Origin: Natronococcus sp. A-GB1 | Lineage (GTDB): Archaea; Halobacteriota; Halobacteria; Halobacteriales; Natrialbaceae | Assembly (NCBI RefSeq): GCF_029688845.1 | Contig: NZ_JARUKW010000001.1 | Span: forward strand, 372,001-436,000 | Reading direction: 5' to 3' | DNA: 64,000 bases | Shown: positions 34,147-40,595 of the stretch, in pieces | Layout of the letters: each line of letters starts with the position of its first letter | Numbering within the stretch: the stretch's first letter is position 1 | Notes under the pieces: model-generated | What the model saw: the letters and a program-made list of their open reading frames with translations, nothing else | What the model was told of the DNA's origin: nothing | Databases searched by the model: none | Position numbers and translations under genes: made by a program

Positions 34147-34446
34147 GAGTATCACCCGGACCGTGATAAACGATTCAGTAACACGGACGTCAGCCGATTT
34201 CGCTCGCTCGAGAACGCCGATCTTGACGGCGCCGGCTACGATCGCGAGGCGTTCGTCGATCGCGTCGGTGACCACCTCCAAGGGACCGAGATCGAAGGCG
34301 ACGACGCCGAACAGTTCGCCGACGGGGTTACCGACGCGATTGCGGCCACGCTCACGCAGGGTGAACTCCAGGACCTGAAGGCCCAGCTCGACGGCGATCT
34401 CCACCCGCTGTTCGAGGGCGTGGCGGTCGACCCTGAAGACGTCTGA
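34147..34446 (+). pseudogene. DUF2267-like gene remnant without a start codon
   Basis: A 100-codon open frame ending at TGA 34446 with no in-frame ATG or usable GTG near its beginning. The C-terminal half YDREAFVDRVGDHLQGTEIE ... DAIAATLTQGELQDLKAQLD ... LHPLFEGV has the DUF2267 pattern (aromatic-x-x-F-x-x-R-V ... L-x-x-G-E-x-x-D-L-x-x-Q-L). The upstream part is Arg/Ser-rich and lies under the formamidase promoter. Read as a 5'-truncated copy, probably dead. Confidence 0.5.
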
Positions 34447-34517
34447 GTCCTCGTATCGGCCGGCCGATACCGCCGCAACAGGATCGTTCAAGTAGCTGCA
34501 TCCTATTTTGAGGATCG

Positions 34518-34700
34518 ATGACTGGTTCGAGCGACGAGGACACACCGGCGTGTCAGGCCTGCGAGAAACCGGTGACACAAAATGGCGAGCGTCGGGTCGT
34601 GAGCGTCGTCGAGAACGGCGAAGCCGTCCACTACGAGTTCTGTAGCGTCGACTGTCGCGAGTCCTGGGACGATTCGACGTCCCGTTATAGTAACAACTGA
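34518..34700 (+). CDS. Small zinc-finger protein (DUF7576-like)
   Basis: 60 residues with paired cysteines ACQACEKPV and FCSVDCRESW, a C-x2-C/C-x3-C zinc site like treble-clef or MYM-type fingers, typical of many tiny haloarchaeal proteins. Its last residues, Tyr-Ser-Asn-Asn, and stop are encoded by the left end of element A (34686 onward), the same C-terminus as the unrelated gene at 27425. Confidence 0.65.
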   Translation: MTGSSDEDTPACQACEKPVTQNGERRVVSVVENGEAVHYEFCSVDCRESWDDSTSRYSNN

Positions 34701-34769
34701 AACGGTTTGCACACCGATCGCACAGCCGTCGTGCGATCGGGTGCGCACTGACTGTCAGTGGCTACTATA
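34686..34769 (-). repeat. 84-bp palindromic element A, copy 2 (inverted)
   Basis: Reverse complement of copy 1 at 27356-27439 with about four substitutions, same length, same 10-bp central stem CCGATCGCAC/GTGCGATCGG. It lies between convergent genes and supplies both stops: Tyr-Ser-Asn-Asn-stop for the zinc-finger gene on its left and Tyr-Ser-Ser-His-stop for purU on its right. Confidence 0.85.
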
Positions 34770-35780
34770 GTTCGCCGGTGGCTCCGGTTCTGTCTCTCGC
34801 TCCGCCTCGTCCTCGCTTTTCCCTTCCGAGACCGTCGCGTCGTCGACGGTGTCGGCGATCCCGTCGATCGGTCGGTCCGGCGTGAGTTCGTCCATCTCCT
34901 CGGGTAGCCCCAGCTGATACGCTGTCTCGCCCCCACGGACGCTCGTCCGACCGCGGTGGACCGAGACGTCGCCGTTCAGGTGGAGCCGCACCGCCTCGAG
35001 CAAGGCGTCGGCCTCGAGGGGCTGACCCCGCTGCTTGAGATCCTTGAGGTCGGCGTCGTCGGGGACGTCGAACGCGCGCTGGGTAATGATCGGCCCCTGA
35101 TCGAGGTCGGTCGTGACGTAGTGGGCGGTGACGCCCGCGACACGGACGCCCTCCTCGAGGGCCTGGCGGTAGGCCTCCGCGCCGGGGAACGCGGGTAGCA
35201 GCGAGGGGTGGACGTTGATGATCCGGTCCTCGTAGCGGAAGACGACGTTCGGGCTCAGAATTCGCATGTACCGCGCGAGGACGATCAGGTCGGCGTCGTA
35301 CTCCGACAACAACTCGAGCAGCCGTTCCTCGTTTTGCTGGCCGTTCTCGTTGCCGATGTCGTGGAACGGAACGTCGTACCGTTCGGCGAGGGGTTCGAGG
35401 TCGTCGTGGTTGCCGATGACGACCCCAATGTCGGCGCCGAGTTCGTCGTTCGCCCAGGCTTCGAACAGCGCCTCGAGACAGTGGCTCTCGCTTGTGCCGA
35501 GGACGGCGATCCGCTGGGTCTCGCGGTCGGCGGGGAACCGGACCTGCACGTCGAGCCCCAGGTCCTCGCCGAGGTCGCGGAGGTCGTTTCGCAGCGTTTC
35601 CTCGGTACAGACCATCTCCGCGGTGTCGACCGCGAGATACATTCGGAAGACGCCGTCCCGAACCGCCTGGTCCATGTCCTCGATGTTCGCTCCGCGCTCG
35701 AACAGGAGGCTGGTCACGCGGGCGACCAGTCCGGTGTCGTCATCTCCGATAACGGTGATCTCGGTCAGGTCGGTCGTCAT
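34755..35780 (-). CDS. purU: Formyltetrahydrofolate deformylase-like (ACT + formyltransferase)
   Basis: 341 residues from the ATG at 35780. An N-terminal ACT domain (about 5-80, TEITVIGDDDTGLVARVTSLLFERGANIED) precedes a formyltransferase-fold domain: LIVLARYMRILSP, NVHPSLLPAFPGAEAYRQA (catalytic Asn/His), HYVTTDLDQGPIITQR (Asp). Releases formate from 10-formyl-THF, feeding PurT or balancing one-carbon pools. A haloarchaeal acidic tail of about 60 residues follows and ends within element A. Confidence 0.88.
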   Translation of the reverse strand: MTTDLTEITVIGDDDTGLVARVTSLLFERGANIEDMDQAVRDGVFRMYLAVDTAEMVCTEETLRNDLRDLGEDLGLDVQVRFPADRETQRIAVLGTSESHCLEALFEAWANDELGADIGVVIGNHDDLEPLAERYDVPFHDIGNENGQQNEERLLELLSEYDADLIVLARYMRILSPNVVFRYEDRIINVHPSLLPAFPGAEAYRQALEEGVRVAGVTAHYVTTDLDQGPIITQRAFDVPDDADLKDLKQRGQPLEADALLEAVRLHLNGDVSVHRGRTSVRGGETAYQLGLPEEMDELTPDRPIDGIADTVDDATVSEGKSEDEAERETEPEPPANYSSH

Positions 35781-35908
35781 CGCAGCCACCTCCGCTCGAG
35801 CGGTCGTCGAGTCATCAGTATCGGATCCAGTTTCCGGGTAGTCAAAAGCACCGCGGATCGCCGCTCCACGAGCCGGAGTTAACATCCACCTCCCAATCTA
35901 TGCCATTA

Positions 35909-35938
35909 GTTAGTAATCTTGTGGACAGTATTATTAAC
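35909..35938 (+). promoter_or_regulatory. AT-rich inverted repeat in the flavoprotein promoter
   Basis: GTTAGTAAT-N12-ATTATTAAC, arms matching 8 of 9. The right arm includes the TATA box of the gene at 35960. The same ATTATTAAC arm, with a GTTA-type partner at the same 12-nt spacing, recurs at 40453-40482 and a variant at 42859. Confidence 0.45.
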
Positions 35939-35959
35939 ACGTAGCGACCATCGGCGGGT

Positions 35960-37159
35960 ATGAACGACTCACTCGAGGTCGCGGTCGTCGGCGCCGGGCC
36001 GGCCGGGATCGGGACTGCAGTCGCGCTCGAGCGCCTCGACGTCGATTACGCCGTCCTCGAACGCCACCGCATCGGCGCCTCCTTCCGGAACTGGCCCGAC
36101 GAGATGCGACTGCTGACGCCGTCGTTTCCGGCCAACGCGTTCGGAGTTCGGGATCTGAACGCCGTCACGATCGACACCTCGCCGGCACTGGCCTTAGACT
36201 GTGAACACCCCACGGGCGAGCAGTACGCCGAGTACCTCGAAGCGATCGCCGAGTTTCACGACCTCCCCGTCGAAACCGGAATCGATGTCGAGTCCGTCCT
36301 CCCGCAGCGAGACGGAGAAACGGACGGGTTCGTCCTCGAGACCGGCGAGGAACCGATCCGCGCTCGCTACATCGTCTGGGCCGCCGGCCAGTATCAGTAC
36401 CCCTCGAGCGGGGACCTCGATGGAGCGACCCACGGGGTCCACGTCGCGAACGTCGACTCGTGGGCCGAGTACGCGACGCGAGCCTCGAGTACCGAATCGG
36501 CCGGACCGAACCGGATCGCCGCCGACGGCGCGGGAGCCGCGGCAGAGGCCGTCTCGGACGTCGTGGTCGTCGGCGGCGCCGAGAGCGGGATCGACGCGGC
36601 GCTGGGACTCGCCGAAGCGGGACGCTCGGTGACGGTGCTCGACGACGAGGGAACCTGGCAGTTCCGCAGCCCCGACCCGAGCGAGGTGCTCTCCCCGCGA
36701 ACGAACGAGCGCCTCGAGACGTCCCTCGAAGAGGGCGCGCCGATCGACCTCGTCGCCGACGCCCGCGTCGCCGGGGTCGAACGCGACGACGGAGGGTACC
36801 TCGTCACGACGACCGCCGGCGATCGAGTTCGCTCTCGAGCCCCGCCCGTGCTCGCGACCGGGTTCGAGGGGAGCCTCGCGGTCGTCGACGACCTGTTCGC
36901 GTTCGACGGCGAGTTTCCCGAACTCACAGATCGGGACGAGTCGACCGAGACGTCCGGCCTCTTCCTCGCCGGGCCGCAGGTCGCACACAACGGCCAGCAG
37001 TTCTGTTTCATCTACAAGTTCCGCCAGCGCTTCGCCGTCGTCGTCGAGGAACTCGGCGAGCGACTCGGCGTCGAGACGGGGTCGCTCGAGGCCTACCGGG
37101 AGAAACGGATGGTGCTCGAGGACCTCGAGTGTTGCGAACCTGACTACTGCAACTGTTGA
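35960..37159 (+). CDS. FAD/NAD(P)-dependent oxidoreductase with Cys-rich tail (YpdA-like)
   Basis: 399 residues. FAD-binding GAGPAG at 10-15 with Glu at the end of beta-2 (VLERHRIG), a second Rossmann site VVVVGGAESGIDAALGLAE near 195-210, and an ATG-like VLATGFEGS segment. Overall it resembles YpdA/flavin monooxygenase-type proteins. The C-terminus ECCEPDYCNC has four Cys in eight residues, suggesting a metal site or thiol relay. Position near COG0523 and FeoB-like genes and a shared promoter motif point to metal or thiol homeostasis; substrate unknown. Confidence 0.75.
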   Translation: MNDSLEVAVVGAGPAGIGTAVALERLDVDYAVLERHRIGASFRNWPDEMRLLTPSFPANAFGVRDLNAVTIDTSPALALDCEHPTGEQYAEYLEAIAEFHDLPVETGIDVESVLPQRDGETDGFVLETGEEPIRARYIVWAAGQYQYPSSGDLDGATHGVHVANVDSWAEYATRASSTESAGPNRIAADGAGAAAEAVSDVVVVGGAESGIDAALGLAEAGRSVTVLDDEGTWQFRSPDPSEVLSPRTNERLETSLEEGAPIDLVADARVAGVERDDGGYLVTTTAGDRVRSRAPPVLATGFEGSLAVVDDLFAFDGEFPELTDRDESTETSGLFLAGPQVAHNGQQFCFIYKFRQRFAVVVEELGERLGVETGSLEAYREKRMVLEDLECCEPDYCNC

Positions 37160-37226
37160 GCGTGGACGCAACCCGCGTCGCTGGCCGCCAGAATTAGTTT
37201 TCTTTGGGCGAACCGTATACCCCTAT

Positions 37227-37760
37227 ATGGCCGACGAAGACGTGTCCGTTGATACCGAATCCGATTCCGACGACGAGAACGGTGAGGCGGTCGAGATCGA
37301 CGCCATCGACGAAGGTGTGCTGTTCGCGCTGCAACGCGACGCCCGTAACGTCACGATCAACGAGATCGCGACGGAGGTGGACGTTTCGCCCAGCACCGTC
37401 CGCAACCGGATCGACAAGATGGAGAACGCGGGAATCATCAGAGGATACGAGCCCAAGATCGACTACGAACGGGGGGGTTTTCCGCTTCGGCTCCTTTTCG
37501 TGTGTACCAGCGATCCGTCGGCCCGCTCGAGCGTCGCCAAAAACGTTCTCGACATCGTCGGTGTCGTCGATATCACCGAGATGATCACCAGCGAGCACAA
37601 CCTCTACATCGAAACTATCGCGACCTCCACGTCCGATCTCATCCGACTGACGAAGGACTTGAACGAACACGGGCTCACCGTTCACAGCTCCGAGATCATC
37701 ACGAGAAAGTACAGTCAGCCGTGGGGTCACTTCGAGCCGAAAGAGCCGAGTAGCGAGTGA
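37227..37760 (+). CDS. Lrp/AsnC family transcriptional regulator
   Basis: 177 residues. An acidic leader (1-35) is followed by an AsnC HTH, IDEGVLFALQRDARNVTINEIATEVDVSPSTVRNRIDKMENAGIIRGYEPKIDYE, then a RAM-like domain (RLLFVCTSDP ... VVDITEMITSEHNLYIETIA). Likely binds DNA as a dimer or octamer and senses a small molecule. Starts 67 bp after the flavoprotein gene on the same strand, so possible co-regulation. Confidence 0.88.
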   Translation: MADEDVSVDTESDSDDENGEAVEIDAIDEGVLFALQRDARNVTINEIATEVDVSPSTVRNRIDKMENAGIIRGYEPKIDYERGGFPLRLLFVCTSDPSARSSVAKNVLDIVGVVDITEMITSEHNLYIETIATSTSDLIRLTKDLNEHGLTVHSSEIITRKYSQPWGHFEPKEPSSE

Positions 37761-37801
37761 CGGACAGCGCAACCGGAAACCGCAGCTGTTTCGGACAGAA
37801 C

Positions 37802-37814
37802 TGCGAAATTCGCA
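37802..37814 (+). promoter_or_regulatory. Palindrome upstream of the winged-helix gene TATA box
   Basis: TGCGAA-A-TTCGCA, perfect 6-bp arms, directly before AATTCTTA (37815-37822), itself 27 bp from the ATG at 37844. Good position for an autoregulatory operator. Confidence 0.45.
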
Positions 37815-37843
37815 ATTCTTAGAGGTTCATATACGTTACACTT

Positions 37844-38209
37844 ATGAGCGAGCTGCGGTTTCTGTTATCCAAGGGTCGAATTCCGATGAACGCCAACCCC
37901 CACGCCGAGAAGTGTGACGAACTGCTCCAGTTGTTGTGTCACCGTCACAGACGGCAGATCCTTCGGCTCCTCGATAAACAACCGACGAACACGGCCACTG
38001 TCGACGAGCTCGTGGAACACGTGGACTCTCAGTCGGGAGAGACCTCGCTGTCCACCGAGATACACCACGTCCACCTCCCGAAACTGGCCGATTCGGGACT
38101 GGTAGAGTGGGACTTTCGGAGCGAGACGGTCCGCTACTACCCCGAGCCGCTCTGTCAGGATATGTTACGGACGCTGCGCAGTCACAACGCTCAGTCGACG
38201 AGCGTGTAG
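37844..38209 (+). CDS. Winged-helix regulator (DUF7344/ArsR-like)
   Basis: 121 residues. Core LCHRHRRQILRLLDKQ ... VDELVEHVDS ... LSTEIHHVHLPKLADSGLVEWDFRSETVRYYP is the haloarchaeal DUF7344 winged helix with the LPKLxxxGxVxWD motif. One domain, unlike the tandem protein at 5711. ATG 37844 chosen because of the promoter; an internal ATG at 37889 would begin the conserved domain. A palindrome overlies its promoter. Confidence 0.8.
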   Translation: MSELRFLLSKGRIPMNANPHAEKCDELLQLLCHRHRRQILRLLDKQPTNTATVDELVEHVDSQSGETSLSTEIHHVHLPKLADSGLVEWDFRSETVRYYPEPLCQDMLRTLRSHNAQSTSV

Positions 38210-38345
38210 CCGTTTCGGTCGGTGGGGTATCCACTGTCGGTAGGAGATTCGTGGACGAACTTCGGGCTCACCACGGTCGTACTCGAGAATGGGGTTCGAG
38301 CAGCGCTTTTCGGAACCGGACACAAAACGGAATCTGGGATCGCAG

Positions 38346-38498
38346 CTAGTGGTTCTCGTGAACGTGGTTGCGAAGTCCGTCTACGTCGTCGAACGCGTCG
38401 TCACAGACGGCACAGGTGTTGTGATGCAGCGCGACGTGCTGGGTGACGCCTGCCGCGGACTGGAACGACTCGTCGCAGGTAGAGCAGCTGTATGCCAT
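38346..38498 (-). CDS. 50-residue protein with two C2H2 zinc fingers
   Basis: ORF of 51 codons starting at the ATG at 38496-38498. Finger 1: Cys5, Cys8, then His21 and His25/26 (YSCSTCDESFQSAAGVTQHV). Finger 2: Cys29, Cys32, His45, His47/50 (TCAVCDDAFDDVDGLRNHVH). Spacing C-x2-C-x12-H-x3-5-H is that of classical C2H2 fingers. A CTTTTTACG box about 27-34 bp upstream predicts a leaderless mRNA, and GTTAATAAC lies between promoter and start. Nearly the whole protein is the two fingers; acidic Asp-rich linkers are haloarchaeal adaptation. DNA or protein binding is unproven. Confidence 0.8.
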   Translation of the reverse strand: MAYSCSTCDESFQSAAGVTQHVALHHNTCAVCDDAFDDVDGLRNHVHENH

Positions 38499-38634
38499 AG
38501 CGTTATTAACCGAGTGCTTGGTACGTAAAAAGAGTTACTAGCAACAGGGTAATTGTGCCCCATATATTTTAACAACATCGACCCGGTTTGCTGCTAGCCG
38601 AACCGAGCCGCCGACAGCGTCAACGGGTGTAACG

Positions 38635-38892
38635 CTAGGACAACTCGGCCGCGCGTCGCCGGAGCGACGGATCGACCGTCGTATCCTCGGCTAGCTCCTC
38701 GAGCTGTTCGTTCGCGTTACAGTCGGCGAGTCCCTCGAGGGCCCGGCGACGAACCTCCCCGCGGAGGCCGCCCATCTCGACGAGGAGTGCGAGATTCCGT
38801 CGCTCGTCCGCCGCGACGAGACGGTCGATGGCTTCGCGTCGGGTTGCGTGCGAGACGTTCGATCTGACTGCGGTCTGGAAGTTGGTTGACAT
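38635..38892 (-). CDS. Small HEAT-repeat-like helical protein
   Basis: 85 residues, all helical: ATRREAIDRLVAADERRNLALLVEMGGLRGEVRRRALEGLADCNANEQLEELAEDTTVDPSLRRRAAELS resembles two to three HEAT/armadillo units. Probably an adaptor. It follows the COG0523 and DUF7511-like genes on the same strand with a 39-bp gap, so likely the third gene of that operon. Confidence 0.65.
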   Translation of the reverse strand: MSTNFQTAVRSNVSHATRREAIDRLVAADERRNLALLVEMGGLRGEVRRRALEGLADCNANEQLEELAEDTTVDPSLRRRAAELS

Positions 38893-38931
38893 CGTCGTGT
38901 GGCGTGTTGGAGTGTATAGCGTTCGGAACCG

Positions 38932-39144
38932 TTACCTGGCGTCCTCGCGGGAGACGAACGCGTCGCCCTTCGCGCGGATCCAGGTATCCTCGATCGATTC
39001 GCCGTCGAGCGCACAGTAGACGGTGCAGCTGTCGGGTCGATGGTCGCGGCGCTCGACGTACGCCTGGTAACACGGCGAGACGTCGCCGTCGGTTTCGGTG
39101 CGTGCGTCGGCGAACGGGTCGGTGTCGGTGTCGTACTCGGTCAC
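38932..39144 (-). CDS. Small haloarchaeal protein (DUF7511-like)
   Basis: 70 residues: acidic leader, then CYQAYVERRDHRPDSCTVYCALDGESIEDTWIRAKGDAFVSREDAR. The ending TWIRAKGDAFVSxExxR is the pattern I recall for DUF7511; function unknown. Three cysteines (CYQ, SCTVYC) might bind metal. Starts 9 bp after the COG0523 stop, so clearly co-transcribed and probably a partner of the GTPase. Confidence 0.65.
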   Translation of the reverse strand: MTEYDTDTDPFADARTETDGDVSPCYQAYVERRDHRPDSCTVYCALDGESIEDTWIRAKGDAFVSREDAR

Positions 39145-39153
39145 TGGTGGGTT

Positions 39154-40419
39154 TCAGTCCGCGATGCCGATCTCTTCCTGGCTCGAGTCGTCCTCGGGCT
39201 CCGCCGTCGGCTCGTCTTCGGGGGGTTCGAACGTCGGGAACCGGTCCTCGTAGCTCGACCAGTCCGCCTCGAGTTCCGCGTCCTCGAGCAGGCAGTCCTC
39301 GAGGGCGGCCCGCAGCGCCTCGTGGTCCATCTCGGTGCCGATCAGGACGAGCTGGGTGCTCCGGTCGCCCCACCGGTCGTGCCAGCCCTCCTCGAGTTCG
39401 GGGTTTTCCTCGAGGTGTTCGCTGCGCTCCGGTTCCGGCAAGGCGTCGACCCACGAGCCAGCGGGGCCGACGCGAATCGATCGGCCGGCGACGTTGATCG
39501 TTAGCGCCTCCTCGCTGCGGCCGGCGAGCCAGAAGTGGCCCTTCGCGCGGACGACCTCGTCGGGGAACGAATCGAGCAGGTCGGCGAGCCGTTCGGGGTG
39601 GAACGGGCGACGGGCGCCGAAGACGAACGAGGTGACGCCGTGTTCCTCCTCGGCGGACTGGTGGGGCTCCTGGAGTTCCCGAATCCAGCCGGCCGACTGG
39701 CTCGCGTCCTCGAAGTCGAACCGATCAGTGTCGACGATGGCGTCGGGGTCGATGCGACCGTGTTCGGTACGGACGATCTCTGCACGAGGTTGCAGTACTT
39801 CGAGCGTCGACTCGATGCGCTCGAGGGTCTCTTCGTCGACGAGGTCGCACTTGTTGAGCAACAGGACGTCACAGAACTCGACCTGCTCGACGAGCAGGTC
39901 ACCGAGGTGTTTCTCGGTGCCGTCGTCGTCGAGGAGCTCGTCCGAGCGCATCGCCGCGTCGAACTGGTGGGCGTCGACGACGGTCACAGTCGTGTCGAGG
40001 TGACAGTCCTCGAGCGGTTCCATCCCGGTTTCCTCGTAGAACTCGGTGGGCTCGAGGTCGCTCTGGTCGAACCCGATCGTCAGCGTCTGGGCGACCGGCA
40101 GCGGCTCGGCGACGCCGGTCGACTCGACGACGACGGCGTCGAACGCCCGCTCGCGGGTGAGCTCGTCGATCGCCTCGAGCAGGTCGCCACGGAGCTCACA
40201 GCAGATGCAGCCGTCCGAGAGTTCGATCAGCTCCTCGTCCTCGTCTGCGATGTCGGAGGATTCGGCGACGTGTTCGGCGTCGACGTTCACCTCGCCCATA
40301 TCGTTGACCAGGACCGCGACCCGATCCTCGGTCTCGCGCAAGAGATGGTTCAGAACGGTGGTTTTGCCGGCACCGAGCGTTCCGGACAGGACCGTGACTG
40401 GGGTCGAGTTGTCGGGCAT
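39154..40419 (-). CDS. COG0523 (CobW/ZNG1-type) metallochaperone GTPase
   Basis: 421 residues. P-loop GTLGAGKT at 13-20, the metal-binding CxCC motif GCICCEL (Cys71, 73, 74), VVVESTGVAEP, and LLLNKCDLVDEETL (NKxD), then the CobW C-terminal domain (FPDEVVRAKGHFWLAGR). Family members deliver Zn, Co or Ni to target enzymes, often under metal-limitation control. CTATTATCC about 27 bp upstream of the ATG gives a leaderless start. Heads an operon with a DUF7511-like and a HEAT-like gene, divergent from the FeoB-like transporter. Confidence 0.92.
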   Translation of the reverse strand: MPDNSTPVTVLSGTLGAGKTTVLNHLLRETEDRVAVLVNDMGEVNVDAEHVAESSDIADEDEELIELSDGCICCELRGDLLEAIDELTRERAFDAVVVESTGVAEPLPVAQTLTIGFDQSDLEPTEFYEETGMEPLEDCHLDTTVTVVDAHQFDAAMRSDELLDDDGTEKHLGDLLVEQVEFCDVLLLNKCDLVDEETLERIESTLEVLQPRAEIVRTEHGRIDPDAIVDTDRFDFEDASQSAGWIRELQEPHQSAEEEHGVTSFVFGARRPFHPERLADLLDSFPDEVVRAKGHFWLAGRSEEALTINVAGRSIRVGPAGSWVDALPEPERSEHLEENPELEEGWHDRWGDRSTQLVLIGTEMDHEALRAALEDCLLEDAELEADWSSYEDRFPTFEPPEDEPTAEPEDDSSQEEIGIAD

Positions 40420-40443
40420 TCGATTGCCAATACAGGCTCGAGG

Positions 40444-40484
40444 ATAATAGAAGTTATTATTCTATACGTTACTATTATTAACAC
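40444..40484. promoter_or_regulatory. Divergent AT-rich promoter between COG0523 and FeoB-like genes
   Basis: Contains ATAGAA-N7-TTCTAT (40447-40465), and GTTATTATT-N12-ATTATTAAC (40453-40482), whose right arm carries the TATA box of the feoB-like transcript. The left part holds the COG0523 TATA box. The compact overlap suggests a single regulator controlling both directions. Confidence 0.5.
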
Positions 40485-40508
40485 TGGCCGGCGAGTGAGC
40501 AGCCACGG

Positions 40509-40595
40509 ATGGAGCACCGAAATCGCGCCGCCGAGGAGACCGGCCGATCCGAGACGTCGGCGAGTACACCGGTGACGGAGGAGTCGTCGAGATGA
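40509..40595 (+). CDS. 28-residue leader ORF coupled to the feoB-like gene
   Basis: ATG GAG CAC ... TCG AGA TGA, encoding MEHRNRAAEETGRSETSAST plus eight more residues. Its stop overlaps the transporter ATG (ATGA at 40592-40595). The TATTATTAAC box ends about 27 bp before this ATG, so a leaderless transcript would start here, not at the transporter. The peptide is hydrophilic, with no metal ligands except one His. Might be a leader or a vestigial FeoA-like slot. Confidence 0.45.
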   Translation: MEHRNRAAEETGRSETSASTPVTEESSR

